A DNA stretch of 29,287 nt. It comes from Pseudomonadota bacterium (lineage in GTDB: Bacteria > Pseudomonadota > Alphaproteobacteria > Micavibrionales > UBA2020). The first letter of the stretch is position 1. The number at the start of each line of letters is the position of its first letter. Where the stretch lies: NCBI GenBank assembly GCA_023444705.1, contig JAEXMB010000085.1, forward strand, positions 1 to 29,287, given 5' to 3'. The notes below the pieces were generated by a model. That model made no database searches, was not told the origin of the DNA, and worked only from the letters and a program-made list of their open reading frames with translations. A program made the position numbers and the translations under genes. This document shows positions 8,486 through 16,386 of this stretch, piece after piece.

Positions 8486-8821
8486 ATGGCGACAACCAAC
8501 GTGAAAGACGCGAATTTATACGAAATTCTCGAAACGCTGGCCTTCCAGCAGGCGGCTGCGGATGCGCGGCCGGGGGCGGACCATAACAGCCGCATCGCAC
8601 GCGTCGCGCCCGGCAGCTGGCAGGCGCGCCTGTTGCGCCAGATGCCTGATCTGCGCCATGTCGCGGACATCGACGATTGCACGCGCGCAATGGCGGATGC
8701 GTCAGCGCCCGTGATGTTCATCAGCGACGAGGTGACGATCGACGCGGCGGCGCTGGCGCGCATCTGTGCTGCCAGCGGCCATGACAAAACGATCATCTGG
8801 GAGGACGGCGGCATCGCATAA
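8486..8821 (+). CDS. Small orphan protein, third gene of the VWA/AAA+ operon
   Basis: A 111-aa soluble protein that I do not recognise. The start at 8486 follows GGGGAG (8474-8479) and lies 13 bp after the ATPase stop, which makes co-transcription very likely. The first half is helical (NLYEILETLAFQQAAADARP). The second half alternates short strands and helices, with PVMFISDEVTIDAAALARIC and a final strand KTIIWEDGGIA. There are no signal peptide, TM segment or metal motifs; two cysteines (in DDCTRA and RICAAS) are not in a CxxC. Position suggests an adaptor or regulator for the VWA/AAA+ pair, but that is inference from context alone. Confidence 0.8.
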   Translation: MATTNVKDANLYEILETLAFQQAAADARPGADHNSRIARVAPGSWQARLLRQMPDLRHVADIDDCTRAMADASAPVMFISDEVTIDAAALARICAASGHDKTIIWEDGGIA

Positions 8822-8911
8822 GCGTATGGCGGCGCCATTTTTGCGGCTTTTCATATCTCTGCAATGATGCTATCTTGATGCCCTTACAGCTACAGGCGCG
8901 TTCGAGGTCGT

Positions 8912-10747
8912 ATGTCCGCAGATCATCATGAGGAAAAAAAGCAGGCTCCCGTAGGCTGGCGCAACGTCGTGCGCTATGCATGCTATTACTGGAAGCCCAA
9001 CCGCGCGTTTGGCATCACCTCGGCTGTGTTGATGCTGGGGTCGGTGTTGACCGATGTGATCGTGCCTGTTTTTGCGGGAAAGATGATCGATGCGGTGACG
9101 CAGGGCATGCGCGACGGCGCCATTACCGATGTGGATGCGCAGGCGGCCTGGCGGGCATTTGGCGCCTTTGTCCTGCTGGGGTTGATGTTTCACACCCTGC
9201 GCTGCCTGTCGGTTTATTTCTGGAACAAATTTGCGGTGCGCAACCTTGCTGCCATCGTCAAGGACGGCATGCACAAGGTGCAACGCTTCAGTGCCGACTG
9301 GCACGCCAATACCTTTGCGGGCGGTACCGTGCGCAAGCTGACGCGCGGCATGTGGTCGTTTGACACGTTTGAGGACACATTGCTGCTTGGCCTGTTCCCT
9401 GCTATTTGCAGCATGTTCGGCTTTACCATCATGCTGACGCTGACCTTGCCCGATGTCGGTGCCATTGCCGCGGTGATGATCGCGGTTTATTGCGCGCTGA
9501 GCATCTGGATGTCGGTGAAGATACTGGCGCCGCGCTTTCGTGAATCCGCCGAGTGCGACACCAAGGTCGGCGCAACGCTGGCCGACGCCATCACAGGGAA
9601 CCCGACCGTCAAATCCTTCGCCGCCGAAGTGCGCGAGGACCGCATGTTCTATGACGTCGTTGATACGTGGAAGGTGAAGTCCATCCGTGCCTGGCAGACC
9701 GGCGTTGCTGCAGATGCCGCGCGTTCGGTCATGCGCAACCTGATGACGTGGACAATGGTCGGTACGGCGCTGTGGATGTGGCAGGATGGCCGCGCCTCGC
9801 CCGGCGATATCGTGCTGGTCATCACTACGCTGTTCATCATCGGCGGCTACCTGCGCGACATTGGCCAGCATATTGCGCATTTGCAGCGCTCGGTCAGCGA
9901 TATGGAGGACATTATCGGCTTTTGGCTGCGCGAGGATGACGTGACCGACATTGCGGGCGCCAAAGACCTGTTGATCGGCGATGCCGACAAGAAAAACCCG
10001 GCCTTCATCCGTTTTGACAACGTCGATTTCGCCTATCCCTCGACCCAGCGCCTGATCTATCAAGGCATTACCGTCGATATCCGCCACGGCGAGAAACTTG
10101 CCCTTGTCGGCCCGTCGGGCAGCGGCAAGTCAACCTTCGTCAAGCTGTTGCAGCGCCTTTATAACGTCAGCGGCGGGGCCATCAGCATCGCGGGGCAGGA
10201 TATCGGCAAGGTGACGCTGGCATCGTTGCGCCGCAATGTCTCGCTGGTGCCGCAAGACCCGATTTTGTTCCACCGCTCGCTGTCGGAAAACATCGCCTAT
10301 GGTCATCCTGACGCCACGCAGGAGCAGATCGAAGCAGCGGCACGCAAAGCCTTTGCGCATGACTTTATCGAGAAACTGCCGCTTGGCTACGGCACGCTGG
10401 TGGGGGAACGGGGCATCAAGCTGTCAGGCGGAGAGCGCCAGCGCGTGGCGATCGCACGCGCCATTCTGGCCGATGCACCCGTGCTGATCCTTGACGAGGC
10501 AACGTCGAGCCTTGACTCGATCTCCGAACATTACATTCAGCAGGCGCTGGAAAAACTGATGGAGGGGCGCACGACCATCACCATCGCCCACCGCCTGTCG
10601 ACCATCCAGAAGGCCGACCGTATCCTGGTGTTCGACAATGGCCGCATCATCGAGCAAGGCAACCACGCCGGCCTAATGGCCAACGCACAGTCGCGTTACC
10701 GCCAGTTGTATGAAATGCAGGCGCTGGAGCTTGTTGGCGCGGCGTAG
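8912..10747 (+). CDS. ABC transporter, fused TMD-NBD exporter half
   Basis: A 611-aa ABC exporter of the ABCB/MsbA type with the transmembrane part (about residues 25-330, six helices) fused to the ATPase. The nucleotide-binding domain has Walker A GPSGSGKST (400-408), the Q-loop VPQDPILF, signature LSGGERQRVAIARA (from about 504), Walker B VLILDEATSSLD (about 523-534) and the H-loop IAHRLST. It should act as an inner-membrane homodimer that exports a lipid-like or peptide substrate; nothing in the sequence fixes the substrate. The ATG at 8912 has GAGG at 8904-8907. It lies 90 bp after the orphan gene in the same direction, so read-through is possible but no clear operon link is seen. The 3' end is only 11 bp from the convergent deacylase stop, with no terminator hairpin between. 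Confidence 0.93.
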   Translation: MSADHHEEKKQAPVGWRNVVRYACYYWKPNRAFGITSAVLMLGSVLTDVIVPVFAGKMIDAVTQGMRDGAITDVDAQAAWRAFGAFVLLGLMFHTLRCLSVYFWNKFAVRNLAAIVKDGMHKVQRFSADWHANTFAGGTVRKLTRGMWSFDTFEDTLLLGLFPAICSMFGFTIMLTLTLPDVGAIAAVMIAVYCALSIWMSVKILAPRFRESAECDTKVGATLADAITGNPTVKSFAAEVREDRMFYDVVDTWKVKSIRAWQTGVAADAARSVMRNLMTWTMVGTALWMWQDGRASPGDIVLVITTLFIIGGYLRDIGQHIAHLQRSVSDMEDIIGFWLREDDVTDIAGAKDLLIGDADKKNPAFIRFDNVDFAYPSTQRLIYQGITVDIRHGEKLALVGPSGSGKSTFVKLLQRLYNVSGGAISIAGQDIGKVTLASLRRNVSLVPQDPILFHRSLSENIAYGHPDATQEQIEAAARKAFAHDFIEKLPLGYGTLVGERGIKLSGGERQRVAIARAILADAPVLILDEATSSLDSISEHYIQQALEKLMEGRTTITIAHRLSTIQKADRILVFDNGRIIEQGNHAGLMANAQSRYRQLYEMQALELVGAA

Positions 10748-10758
10748 CGCGTTGCTGG

Positions 10759-11610
10759 CTATTCGTGCTTGCCGAAGTAAATCCATTCGGACCCAAGCGC
10801 CGCCTTGCGGCCGGGCAGGATGACCACGCCGTCGTGCGGGGCCTTGATGTCCTCGCCGTCGGCGTAGCGTGCGACGACTTCGCCCTCCATGACCTGATCG
10901 AGGTGCTGCCAGTCGCGCACGAAATCGCCCTCGCGGTCCTTGGTCACGATCGACGTCAGGCGGCTGATCATTGGCATGTCGCTGTGCAGGGGATAGGCAT
11001 CCGTCAGGCCGAAATGCGCCAGTGCGGCGCGCAAGGCGCGATAGCCCACGCCGCCGCCCGCAGGGTCTGAGTGAATGCCGCATTCGACCAGTGTCGCGAT
11101 CTTGCCCTGCGAATGGGCGTAAGAGACTGTGTCGCCGCTGTTGAGGTCACCCATCGCGGCATAGGCGTCGTTCCAGCCGGCAACCCATTCGGGGATGCCA
11201 AGCACGGACGCATAGGCGCGGTGGGCGTCGTCTTCCTTGTCGAGGAACAGAAATGGTTTGACGCCCGCGCTGTAGGAATGCAGATCGAGCATAATGTCGC
11301 AATCGTTGATCAGCGCGATGACTTCGTTGGCGCGGTGGTGTTCAACGCATGAGGGTTTTTGATGCGGCGTGATGATGCGGTTGAGGTTTTGCTCCACATA
11401 GCGCAGGTCCTGCGCGTAAGCTTCGGGGTTGCACACAGGTACGCAGGTCAGCGTGCCGGCGGTCAGCGTAACGATGCCGGCGTCAAGTTCGGTGATGAGG
11501 CGGCTAATGGCCTCGGTACCGCATTTCTCGTTGCCGTGGATGGCGCCAAGCGTAAGAAAGCGGGGGCCGGCGGCGGCCCCTGTGAACGTGCGGACGTGAA
11601 GGTTTTTCAT
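10759..11610 (-). CDS. M14-family succinylglutamate desuccinylase/aspartoacylase-like deacylase
   Basis: A 283-aa predicted zinc amidohydrolase of the AstE/AspA group, which removes acyl groups from N-acyl amino acids. Zinc ligands are visible as HGNE (H25, E28) and LDLHSY (H111). CNPEAYAQDLRYVEQNLNR gives the substrate-carboxylate arginines (R70 and R78), and LVECG supplies the catalytic glutamate E176. It has no signal peptide. The start overlaps the stop of the upstream acetyltransferase in an ATGA arrangement, a mark of translational coupling. That pairing suggests the two act on the same acylated compound, one adding and one removing an acyl group, or that they belong to one catabolic route. 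The exact substrate cannot be read from the sequence; ectoine-pathway DoeB and AstE are relatives, but no ectoine or arginine succinyltransferase genes are nearby. Confidence 0.87.
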   Translation of the reverse strand: MKNLHVRTFTGAAAGPRFLTLGAIHGNEKCGTEAISRLITELDAGIVTLTAGTLTCVPVCNPEAYAQDLRYVEQNLNRIITPHQKPSCVEHHRANEVIALINDCDIMLDLHSYSAGVKPFLFLDKEDDAHRAYASVLGIPEWVAGWNDAYAAMGDLNSGDTVSYAHSQGKIATLVECGIHSDPAGGGVGYRALRAALAHFGLTDAYPLHSDMPMISRLTSIVTKDREGDFVRDWQHLDQVMEGEVVARYADGEDIKAPHDGVVILPGRKAALGSEWIYFGKHE

Positions 11611-12404
11611 GGCAGGAACTTCTTGATGACAGCGGAAATGCCCTTGGCTTTGGGCTTGTCAAAGATGATAGCACCGGTCTGGCTGTTGCGCGCAACCCCT
11701 TTAAAGCCCTTGCGCAGGAGTTTTTTCTGCGTGGCGATATCGGTATTGGCGACGGTAACGGCCTTGGGCCCATGCTTGGCGGCGGCGCTGTTAAAGGCCG
11801 GCTGCAGGCGGGCGTTGATCAGCTTTTTAACGTTGGCGTGCATGTTGTAAAGGTACACGGCGTCTTCGGCGTCATAGCCGATGCTGTGCAGCTGCAGGCC
11901 TTCCTTCATGAAAACGCCCCAGCTGAAGTGGTTGTCCGAGGTCACCTCGGCGATGGCATGGCGGCGGCCTTCGAAACGGGCAATGTTCAGCCAGGCATCG
12001 ACCATTTCGGTCATCAGGCGGTTGCCGCGAAAATCGGGATGGACGATAACACCCTGGATGACCGTCACGCGCTCGGGCGGGATGCGGCCGGGCATATCGG
12101 TCATGCCTGTCTTGGGGTTCTTTTTAGTCGGGTTGACGACGACCGATTGCGCCACCAGCTTGCCGTCGACCATCACGCCCAGCACGATGTTGTCGCTGGC
12201 GAAATGCTTTTCAAAAAAGGCGCGGTCCTTGGGGACGAGGTAGGATTTTTCCTCCTCGCTCAGCTCGTTCATGACGGTGGCCTGCAAGGCCAGAATGGCG
12301 TCGATGTCGGCGGGGGTTTGCAGGACGATCTGGTATTGCTGACCGGTTTTGATCAGGGTATCGGTTTTGAAGATACCGGAGATATTTTTATAACGGTTGC
12401 CCAC
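11607..12404 (-). CDS. GNAT family N-acetyltransferase
   Basis: A 265-aa protein with a GNAT fold. Motif A is seen as VIQGVIVHPDFRGNRLMTEMV (about 115-135), where RGNR is the acetyl-CoA pyrophosphate loop; the strand before it (KLVAQSVVVNP) and a later WGVFMKEG fit motifs D and B. The extra C-terminal 70 residues are basic and are not part of the usual GNAT core of about 150 aa. The start is GTG at 12404 with TTGGAG 8 bases upstream. The gene overlaps the M14 deacylase start by 4 bp (ATGA), so the two are a coupled operon. Acetyl or other acyl transfer to an amine is the general reaction; the acceptor is unknown. Confidence 0.85.
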   Translation of the reverse strand: MGNRYKNISGIFKTDTLIKTGQQYQIVLQTPADIDAILALQATVMNELSEEEKSYLVPKDRAFFEKHFASDNIVLGVMVDGKLVAQSVVVNPTKKNPKTGMTDMPGRIPPERVTVIQGVIVHPDFRGNRLMTEMVDAWLNIARFEGRRHAIAEVTSDNHFSWGVFMKEGLQLHSIGYDAEDAVYLYNMHANVKKLINARLQPAFNSAAAKHGPKAVTVANTDIATQKKLLRKGFKGVARNSQTGAIIFDKPKAKGISAVIKKFLP

Positions 12405-12506
12405 GATGGCGGCTCCAAGCGGATAAGAGGGAAGAGAGTTGGTCTTCGTTCTTGGAGTTGTGCCCGCTGTGGTTGGTAGGAATGCGAGGAAGGCTCCTGC
12501 GGTGGC

Positions 12507-12608
12507 TTACCGCAAGAGTCGTCGGGGCTGGATCAGGAAGATGGACATCCCCTGAAAAGCCATGAAAATCTGCCGCTTGGCGAGATTGATGTGGTGAACC
12601 GTATTCAT
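12507..12608 (-). other. Possible 33-codon leader ORF upstream of the GNAT gene
   Basis: The 281-bp stretch 12405-12685 holds no clear gene. On the minus strand an ATG at 12608 opens a 33-codon frame (MNTVHHINLAKRQIFM, ending QPRRLLR). Its stop lies inside a 6-bp hairpin (TGCGGT/ACCGCA, 12498-12514). No Shine-Dalgarno precedes it and the upstream bases are AT-rich, promoter-like. It could be a leader peptide, a leaderless small protein or chance. Confidence 0.15.
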
Positions 12609-12674
12609 AATTACATAATCTTAATATGATTCGGCGCGCCCGTAAAATGTTTTTTGCACTGCAATTCGGACCTC

Positions 12675-12696
12675 AAAACAAGGCTTTAGCCCTTGT
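12675..12696 (-). terminator. Terminator overlapping the usher stop codon
   Basis: On the minus strand ACAAGG and CCTTGT (12691-12696 and 12678-12683) form a 6-bp stem around GCTAAAG, followed by TTTTG. The TAA stop of the usher-like gene lies in the loop. The stem is short, so strength is uncertain. Confidence 0.5.
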
Positions 12697-15600
12697 CAGG
12701 GGTTGTGTCGACGGCGGCGGCATCCTGCCCGCCGGTATAGGTCGTGACGACATCCACGCCGCAATCGACAAAGCCTGCATCGACAAGCCGTTCGCACAAC
12801 AGGGCCGCTTCCTCGATACGCAGCGCCTTGGCGGGCTTGAGCAACAGCGGCATGCGACCGGTTTTTTTATCGCGGGTGACGGCGTCAAAGTCCTCCGCCA
12901 CGGGGGCGAGGGGATTATGCCAGTCCCGCGTTTGCAGTTTGAGCTTGTACCACGCCAGCGATGCGGCAAGGGAGGAGCGGTAATTGCCAAGACGGATAAA
13001 GACGTCTTCGCGCGCGATGTCCTCGGGCCTGAGGATTCTGGTGCGGCGCTCAAGTGCCGGATTGGCGTTGGCCGCGCTGAAGCGGAAGGGAATGTTATAG
13101 CCGCGCGTCAGGGTCATGTTCTTGCCGTAGATCTGCGCGCCTTCGGGCGTGATGACCAGTTTCTCAGGAACGCGGTAGGCGGTGACGGCGGCTTGGCTGC
13201 TGTCGGTGGTGATGTAATAGACGCCGGGACGGATGGTTTCCAGCACGTAAAAGCCATCGAAAGGCGTGACCGTGTTCTTGTCGCCGTTACCATCGGGCGT
13301 AACCAGTGATACCGTGATGCCGCTGACACCGTTGAGCTTGCCGTCATCGGTGGCAAGGTTGACCGTGCCGTCCATTTCGGCGCCGCGAATGACGGGGAAT
13401 TCAACACGCGTCACGTCGCCCGCACGCGGACGGAAAGAGACACCTTCAAAGCCCGCCACCCATGTAGGCTCAAACGAGGTGTTTTCCTCCATCTCTACAT
13501 CGGTGACGCGCGTGGTGCTGAGGTCATAGGCAAAGGCCTGTCCGTCCTTGTCGGTGACCAGCTCGCGGTTGAATTGCTTGAGCTTGATGACCACGTCCTG
13601 CAAAGGCTCGTCGCCTTCGTTGAAGACGCCGTCGCCGGCCTTGTCCAGATAGGCGAAGGTGGAAAAACCACCGTTGTTGCCGGCAAGGCGGCGGCTGGTC
13701 ATGATGACGTCGCCGCTATAGGGATCTTGCGCCACGCTGAAATTGACGCTGACGTAGGCGCGCATGTTGCTTTCGCTGTCGTAGCTGAGCGAAGGGGAGA
13801 CGATCGCCTTGTCGGTATAATAGTTGGCGCTCACCGTTGCTGAACTGATGTTAGTGGTGAACGTATGGCGGCCTTCAAAACTGCCGGTGAGCTGGCGGTT
13901 AAAACGCTCGGTCAGGCGCAGGTTGTAATCGACGGGTTCCGCATCGGGTTCGATCGCGTAGCTCCAGCCGCTTTGCCACTGGAATTTTTTATAGCGGCCA
14001 AAGATCGAGCCGTCGTAGGTGGTTTTATTGAGGTCGTCGGTACTGCTGGCGACATCACCCGCCATATGACGCTTGGTTGCAATGCGGTTGTTAAAGCGCA
14101 TGCCCATAAAGGCCGATGACAATCCGAAGGCGCCGTTGGAGTAAACAGTTCCGGCGGCGTCGTGCGAAAGCCCGGCGCTGGCGTCATAGGTCATGCCGGA
14201 AAATTTTTCGGGGAACCAAGGTCCTTGCAGGCCCGCACCAATGGTACTGAGGGCGATGCGCGGATTGGTGTCCTCGTCGACGAAAACTTCGGAGAAGTTT
14301 TCCGAGTTGTAGCGCGCACTGACGTTGGCGCTATGTTTGCCGAAACGGCGGCGCGCATTGAAAATCGCGCTATAGGGACCATCAGACGTGGTGACGAGGT
14401 CGGCGTTGTAGATCGTCTCGCCAATCGTCGTTGCCGCACCTGAATAGAAATAGTTGTCACGCTGGTCGCGGGTGACGCGGCTGTGCAGGCCGCCGCGCAG
14501 TGTCAGGTTATCGCCCACGCGCCTGTCATAGGTGGCGGTGATGCGCGGGGTTCCTGTGTCAGGGCTGTCGCTGTCATCGGCCCTGTAGGTGATTTCGTTT
14601 TTTTGTGACAGGGAGAGGTCGTAGTATCCTTTGACGCTGCCGATCAGATTGGGCGCGACGGTGATCAGGCGGGTTTCTTCCTGCGTTTCACCCTGTGGCC
14701 CGTACAGGATGATCTTGAAGCGGTTATCACCTGCAAAAAGCTGGACGTTGTCGAAGCTGTAATAGCCGTCCTCGCCCACGGGCAGGCCGTCGACGAAGCT
14801 GTCATTGCGGTATAGCTCGACGTCCCAGCCGGGTTGGGCATTGCCGTCGATCAGCGTTTCCGTGTCGGCGGTAAAACGCTCGCTGCGGTTTGAAACACGC
14901 ACGCCACGCTCAAGGCCCGAACCGCCAGTATAGGGCACGCGCACGCTGCTGTGGTCGCCGATCTCGTAGACCTTGGCCTGCAGGGGGCCGAGCAGGTCGT
15001 TGTTCTCGGATTCCTTCATGAAGTTCAGACGCAGCTGGTCGACGATATTTTCGTTGTTGCCGGAAGCGAAGGTTTCCGCGTCGTGGCCCAGCACTTCGTT
15101 GGTGGCCAGAACGTTATACGAGGTACGGTTGATGTCCTGCGCCGAACTGGTACCACTGCGGCGCACTTCTTGCGAGAGGACGACATCGGCCTTGGGCATC
15201 GTAAAGACCTGGTCGGGTTGCTCCAGCCGCGGCTTGACGGGCGGGGGACGCAGTTTTTCCTTGCCGCGGCGGTCGCGGCGCAGGATGCGCTCCTGCGTGG
15301 GCATCAATTGGTCGCGGCTGGTGATGGTCACGGTCTGCGCCTGGGGGATCTGCCGGATGTCAACACCGAACCAGTCTTCAAGTGCGACGGAGCGGACATA
15401 GAGCGTATCGCCGTCGAGCATGGTATCGCCGTCTTCGATCTTTTTATCGGCTGCGCCGACCTTCACCGACTTGCTGGCGAGATCAAGGGAGAAGGCCTGT
15501 TCCTGTCCGTAGGTCCAGCCATCTGCCTTGGCGGTTTCGGCGTTATACACCACGCCAAACCCCGTAATGCGCGCAAATTCATTGAAGTCGAGCAGGACGT

Positions 15601-16006
15601 CTTGCCCTTCCTTGATGCCGATGAGCGGATCAGGGGCGTTGAAGTCGTCAAGCGTGCGCGCTTTCTGCGCTTTGAGCTTGGTCAGCAGGATCAGGGTTTC
15701 GCCGTCGGGAATGCCGGCCAGCTGCTTGCGCGCCTGTTGGTCCTTGATGTCGTCGCCTGCAAGAAGTTTATCGGCATCGTCCAGCTTGGTGCCGACACTG
15801 CTGACAAGCTGCCCAGCCATCTTTTGTAGCAACTCAAGACGCGACTGTGCAGGCGGTGGTTCGGCTGTTGCTGCCTGTACATGAGGGACGGGGAGTAAAA
15901 AGACAGCCAAAGACATGGCGGCTACGCTCCGCATAAGCGCGGTGCGCCGTGCCGACAGCGTCGAGCATGATGTGCGGCCTGGCTGTTGCAAGGACCCCCC
16001 GTTCAA
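12686..16006 (-). CDS. Usher-like outer-membrane protein of a DUF4402 chaperone-usher system
   Basis: An 1106-aa secreted protein with signal peptide (MRSVAAMSLAVFLLPVPHVQA). An N-terminal domain (VLLDFNEFARITGFGVVYN...GWTYG) precedes a small beta domain that resembles usher plug or middle regions (GEDGYYSFDNVQLFAGDN, then KIILYGPQGETQEE). A long series of amphipathic strands (about 470-770) is typical of an outer-membrane barrel. After it come an SdrD/Cna-B-like repeat (FAYLDKAGDGVFNEGDEPL), a carboxypeptidase-regulatory-like repeat, and a C-terminal SPOR-like region from about 1010 (WYKLKLQTRD ... EEAALLCERLVDAGFVDCGV). Classical PapC ushers are about 800-850 aa without these additions. It is divergent from the two pilin-like genes and the chaperone. 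The TTG at 16006 has GGGGAA just upstream; the ATG at 15934 gives a more normal signal peptide but lacks a Shine-Dalgarno. Confidence 0.68.
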   Translation of the reverse strand: MNGGSLQQPGRTSCSTLSARRTALMRSVAAMSLAVFLLPVPHVQAATAEPPPAQSRLELLQKMAGQLVSSVGTKLDDADKLLAGDDIKDQQARKQLAGIPDGETLILLTKLKAQKARTLDDFNAPDPLIGIKEGQDVLLDFNEFARITGFGVVYNAETAKADGWTYGQEQAFSLDLASKSVKVGAADKKIEDGDTMLDGDTLYVRSVALEDWFGVDIRQIPQAQTVTITSRDQLMPTQERILRRDRRGKEKLRPPPVKPRLEQPDQVFTMPKADVVLSQEVRRSGTSSAQDINRTSYNVLATNEVLGHDAETFASGNNENIVDQLRLNFMKESENNDLLGPLQAKVYEIGDHSSVRVPYTGGSGLERGVRVSNRSERFTADTETLIDGNAQPGWDVELYRNDSFVDGLPVGEDGYYSFDNVQLFAGDNRFKIILYGPQGETQEETRLITVAPNLIGSVKGYYDLSLSQKNEITYRADDSDSPDTGTPRITATYDRRVGDNLTLRGGLHSRVTRDQRDNYFYSGAATTIGETIYNADLVTTSDGPYSAIFNARRRFGKHSANVSARYNSENFSEVFVDEDTNPRIALSTIGAGLQGPWFPEKFSGMTYDASAGLSHDAAGTVYSNGAFGLSSAFMGMRFNNRIATKRHMAGDVASSTDDLNKTTYDGSIFGRYKKFQWQSGWSYAIEPDAEPVDYNLRLTERFNRQLTGSFEGRHTFTTNISSATVSANYYTDKAIVSPSLSYDSESNMRAYVSVNFSVAQDPYSGDVIMTSRRLAGNNGGFSTFAYLDKAGDGVFNEGDEPLQDVVIKLKQFNRELVTDKDGQAFAYDLSTTRVTDVEMEENTSFEPTWVAGFEGVSFRPRAGDVTRVEFPVIRGAEMDGTVNLATDDGKLNGVSGITVSLVTPDGNGDKNTVTPFDGFYVLETIRPGVYYITTDSSQAAVTAYRVPEKLVITPEGAQIYGKNMTLTRGYNIPFRFSAANANPALERRTRILRPEDIAREDVFIRLGNYRSSLAASLAWYKLKLQTRDWHNPLAPVAEDFDAVTRDKKTGRMPLLLKPAKALRIEEAALLCERLVDAGFVDCGVDVVTTYTGGQDAAAVDTTPDKG

Positions 16007-16386
16007 TATTCCCCGTATTCAGTAAATCATATCAAGCGGTGTCCGCGCAATATTTTCACCAGTACGATCAACGGGATGTACCTAAAGAAGGGCCCGTGAA
16101 GTCAACGCCGTTTAGTTACGATGTTTGACGTGGCGGCTGTGCGCACCCTAAGGTGAGTGGCGGTTTATTAAATGGCTCCCTTTTGTCTAAAAAACAAAAT
16201 TTAGCAATTTATGCGGCAGGCGGGGCGGGATTAACGTCAAATTAATCTTTCAACTGTCTAATAAAGATTAAGTGGTACTGGAATCAAAGCAGAATGCTTG
16301 ACCCTTTGGAGACAGTACGCGCAAGAACCGGAACTTTTGTCTCGTAACCCAACTTCCAGTTTTCGTTCCACCAAGGAGAAACCTCG
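16007..16386. other. Divergent intergenic control region of the fibre locus
   Basis: These 380 bp without a gene separate the usher-like gene from the first pilin-like gene. They are more AT-rich than the surroundings, hold the GATTAA/TTAATC half-sites at 16229-16271, and must contain promoters in both directions. I see no tRNA, small-RNA terminator or ORF of note. Confidence 0.7.
16229..16271. promoter_or_regulatory. Three GATTAA/TTAATC half-sites (candidate operator)
   Basis: GATTAA (16229-16234), TTAATC (16242-16247) and GATTAA (16266-16271) lie in alternating orientation. The last two extend to a perfect 9-bp inverted repeat TTAATCTTT/AAAGATTAA with a 12-base spacer. The site is central between divergent fibre genes, so a shared regulator is a reasonable inference. 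Confidence 0.45.

Noticed and set aside
8824..8842. Hairpin ATGG-CGGCG-CCAT followed by TTTTT after the orphan gene, as a terminator
   Set aside because: The stem is only 4 bp; too weak to call.
7408..10087. Minus-strand open frames across the AAA+ and ABC transporter genes
   Set aside because: The plus-strand genes have complete Walker and signature motifs, while the antisense frames give His/Arg/Gln-rich sequence without domains.
16298..16326. TTGACC as a -35 for the first DUF4402 gene
   Set aside because: At 17 bases spacing the -10 position reads GCAAGA, which is not a credible -10 element.
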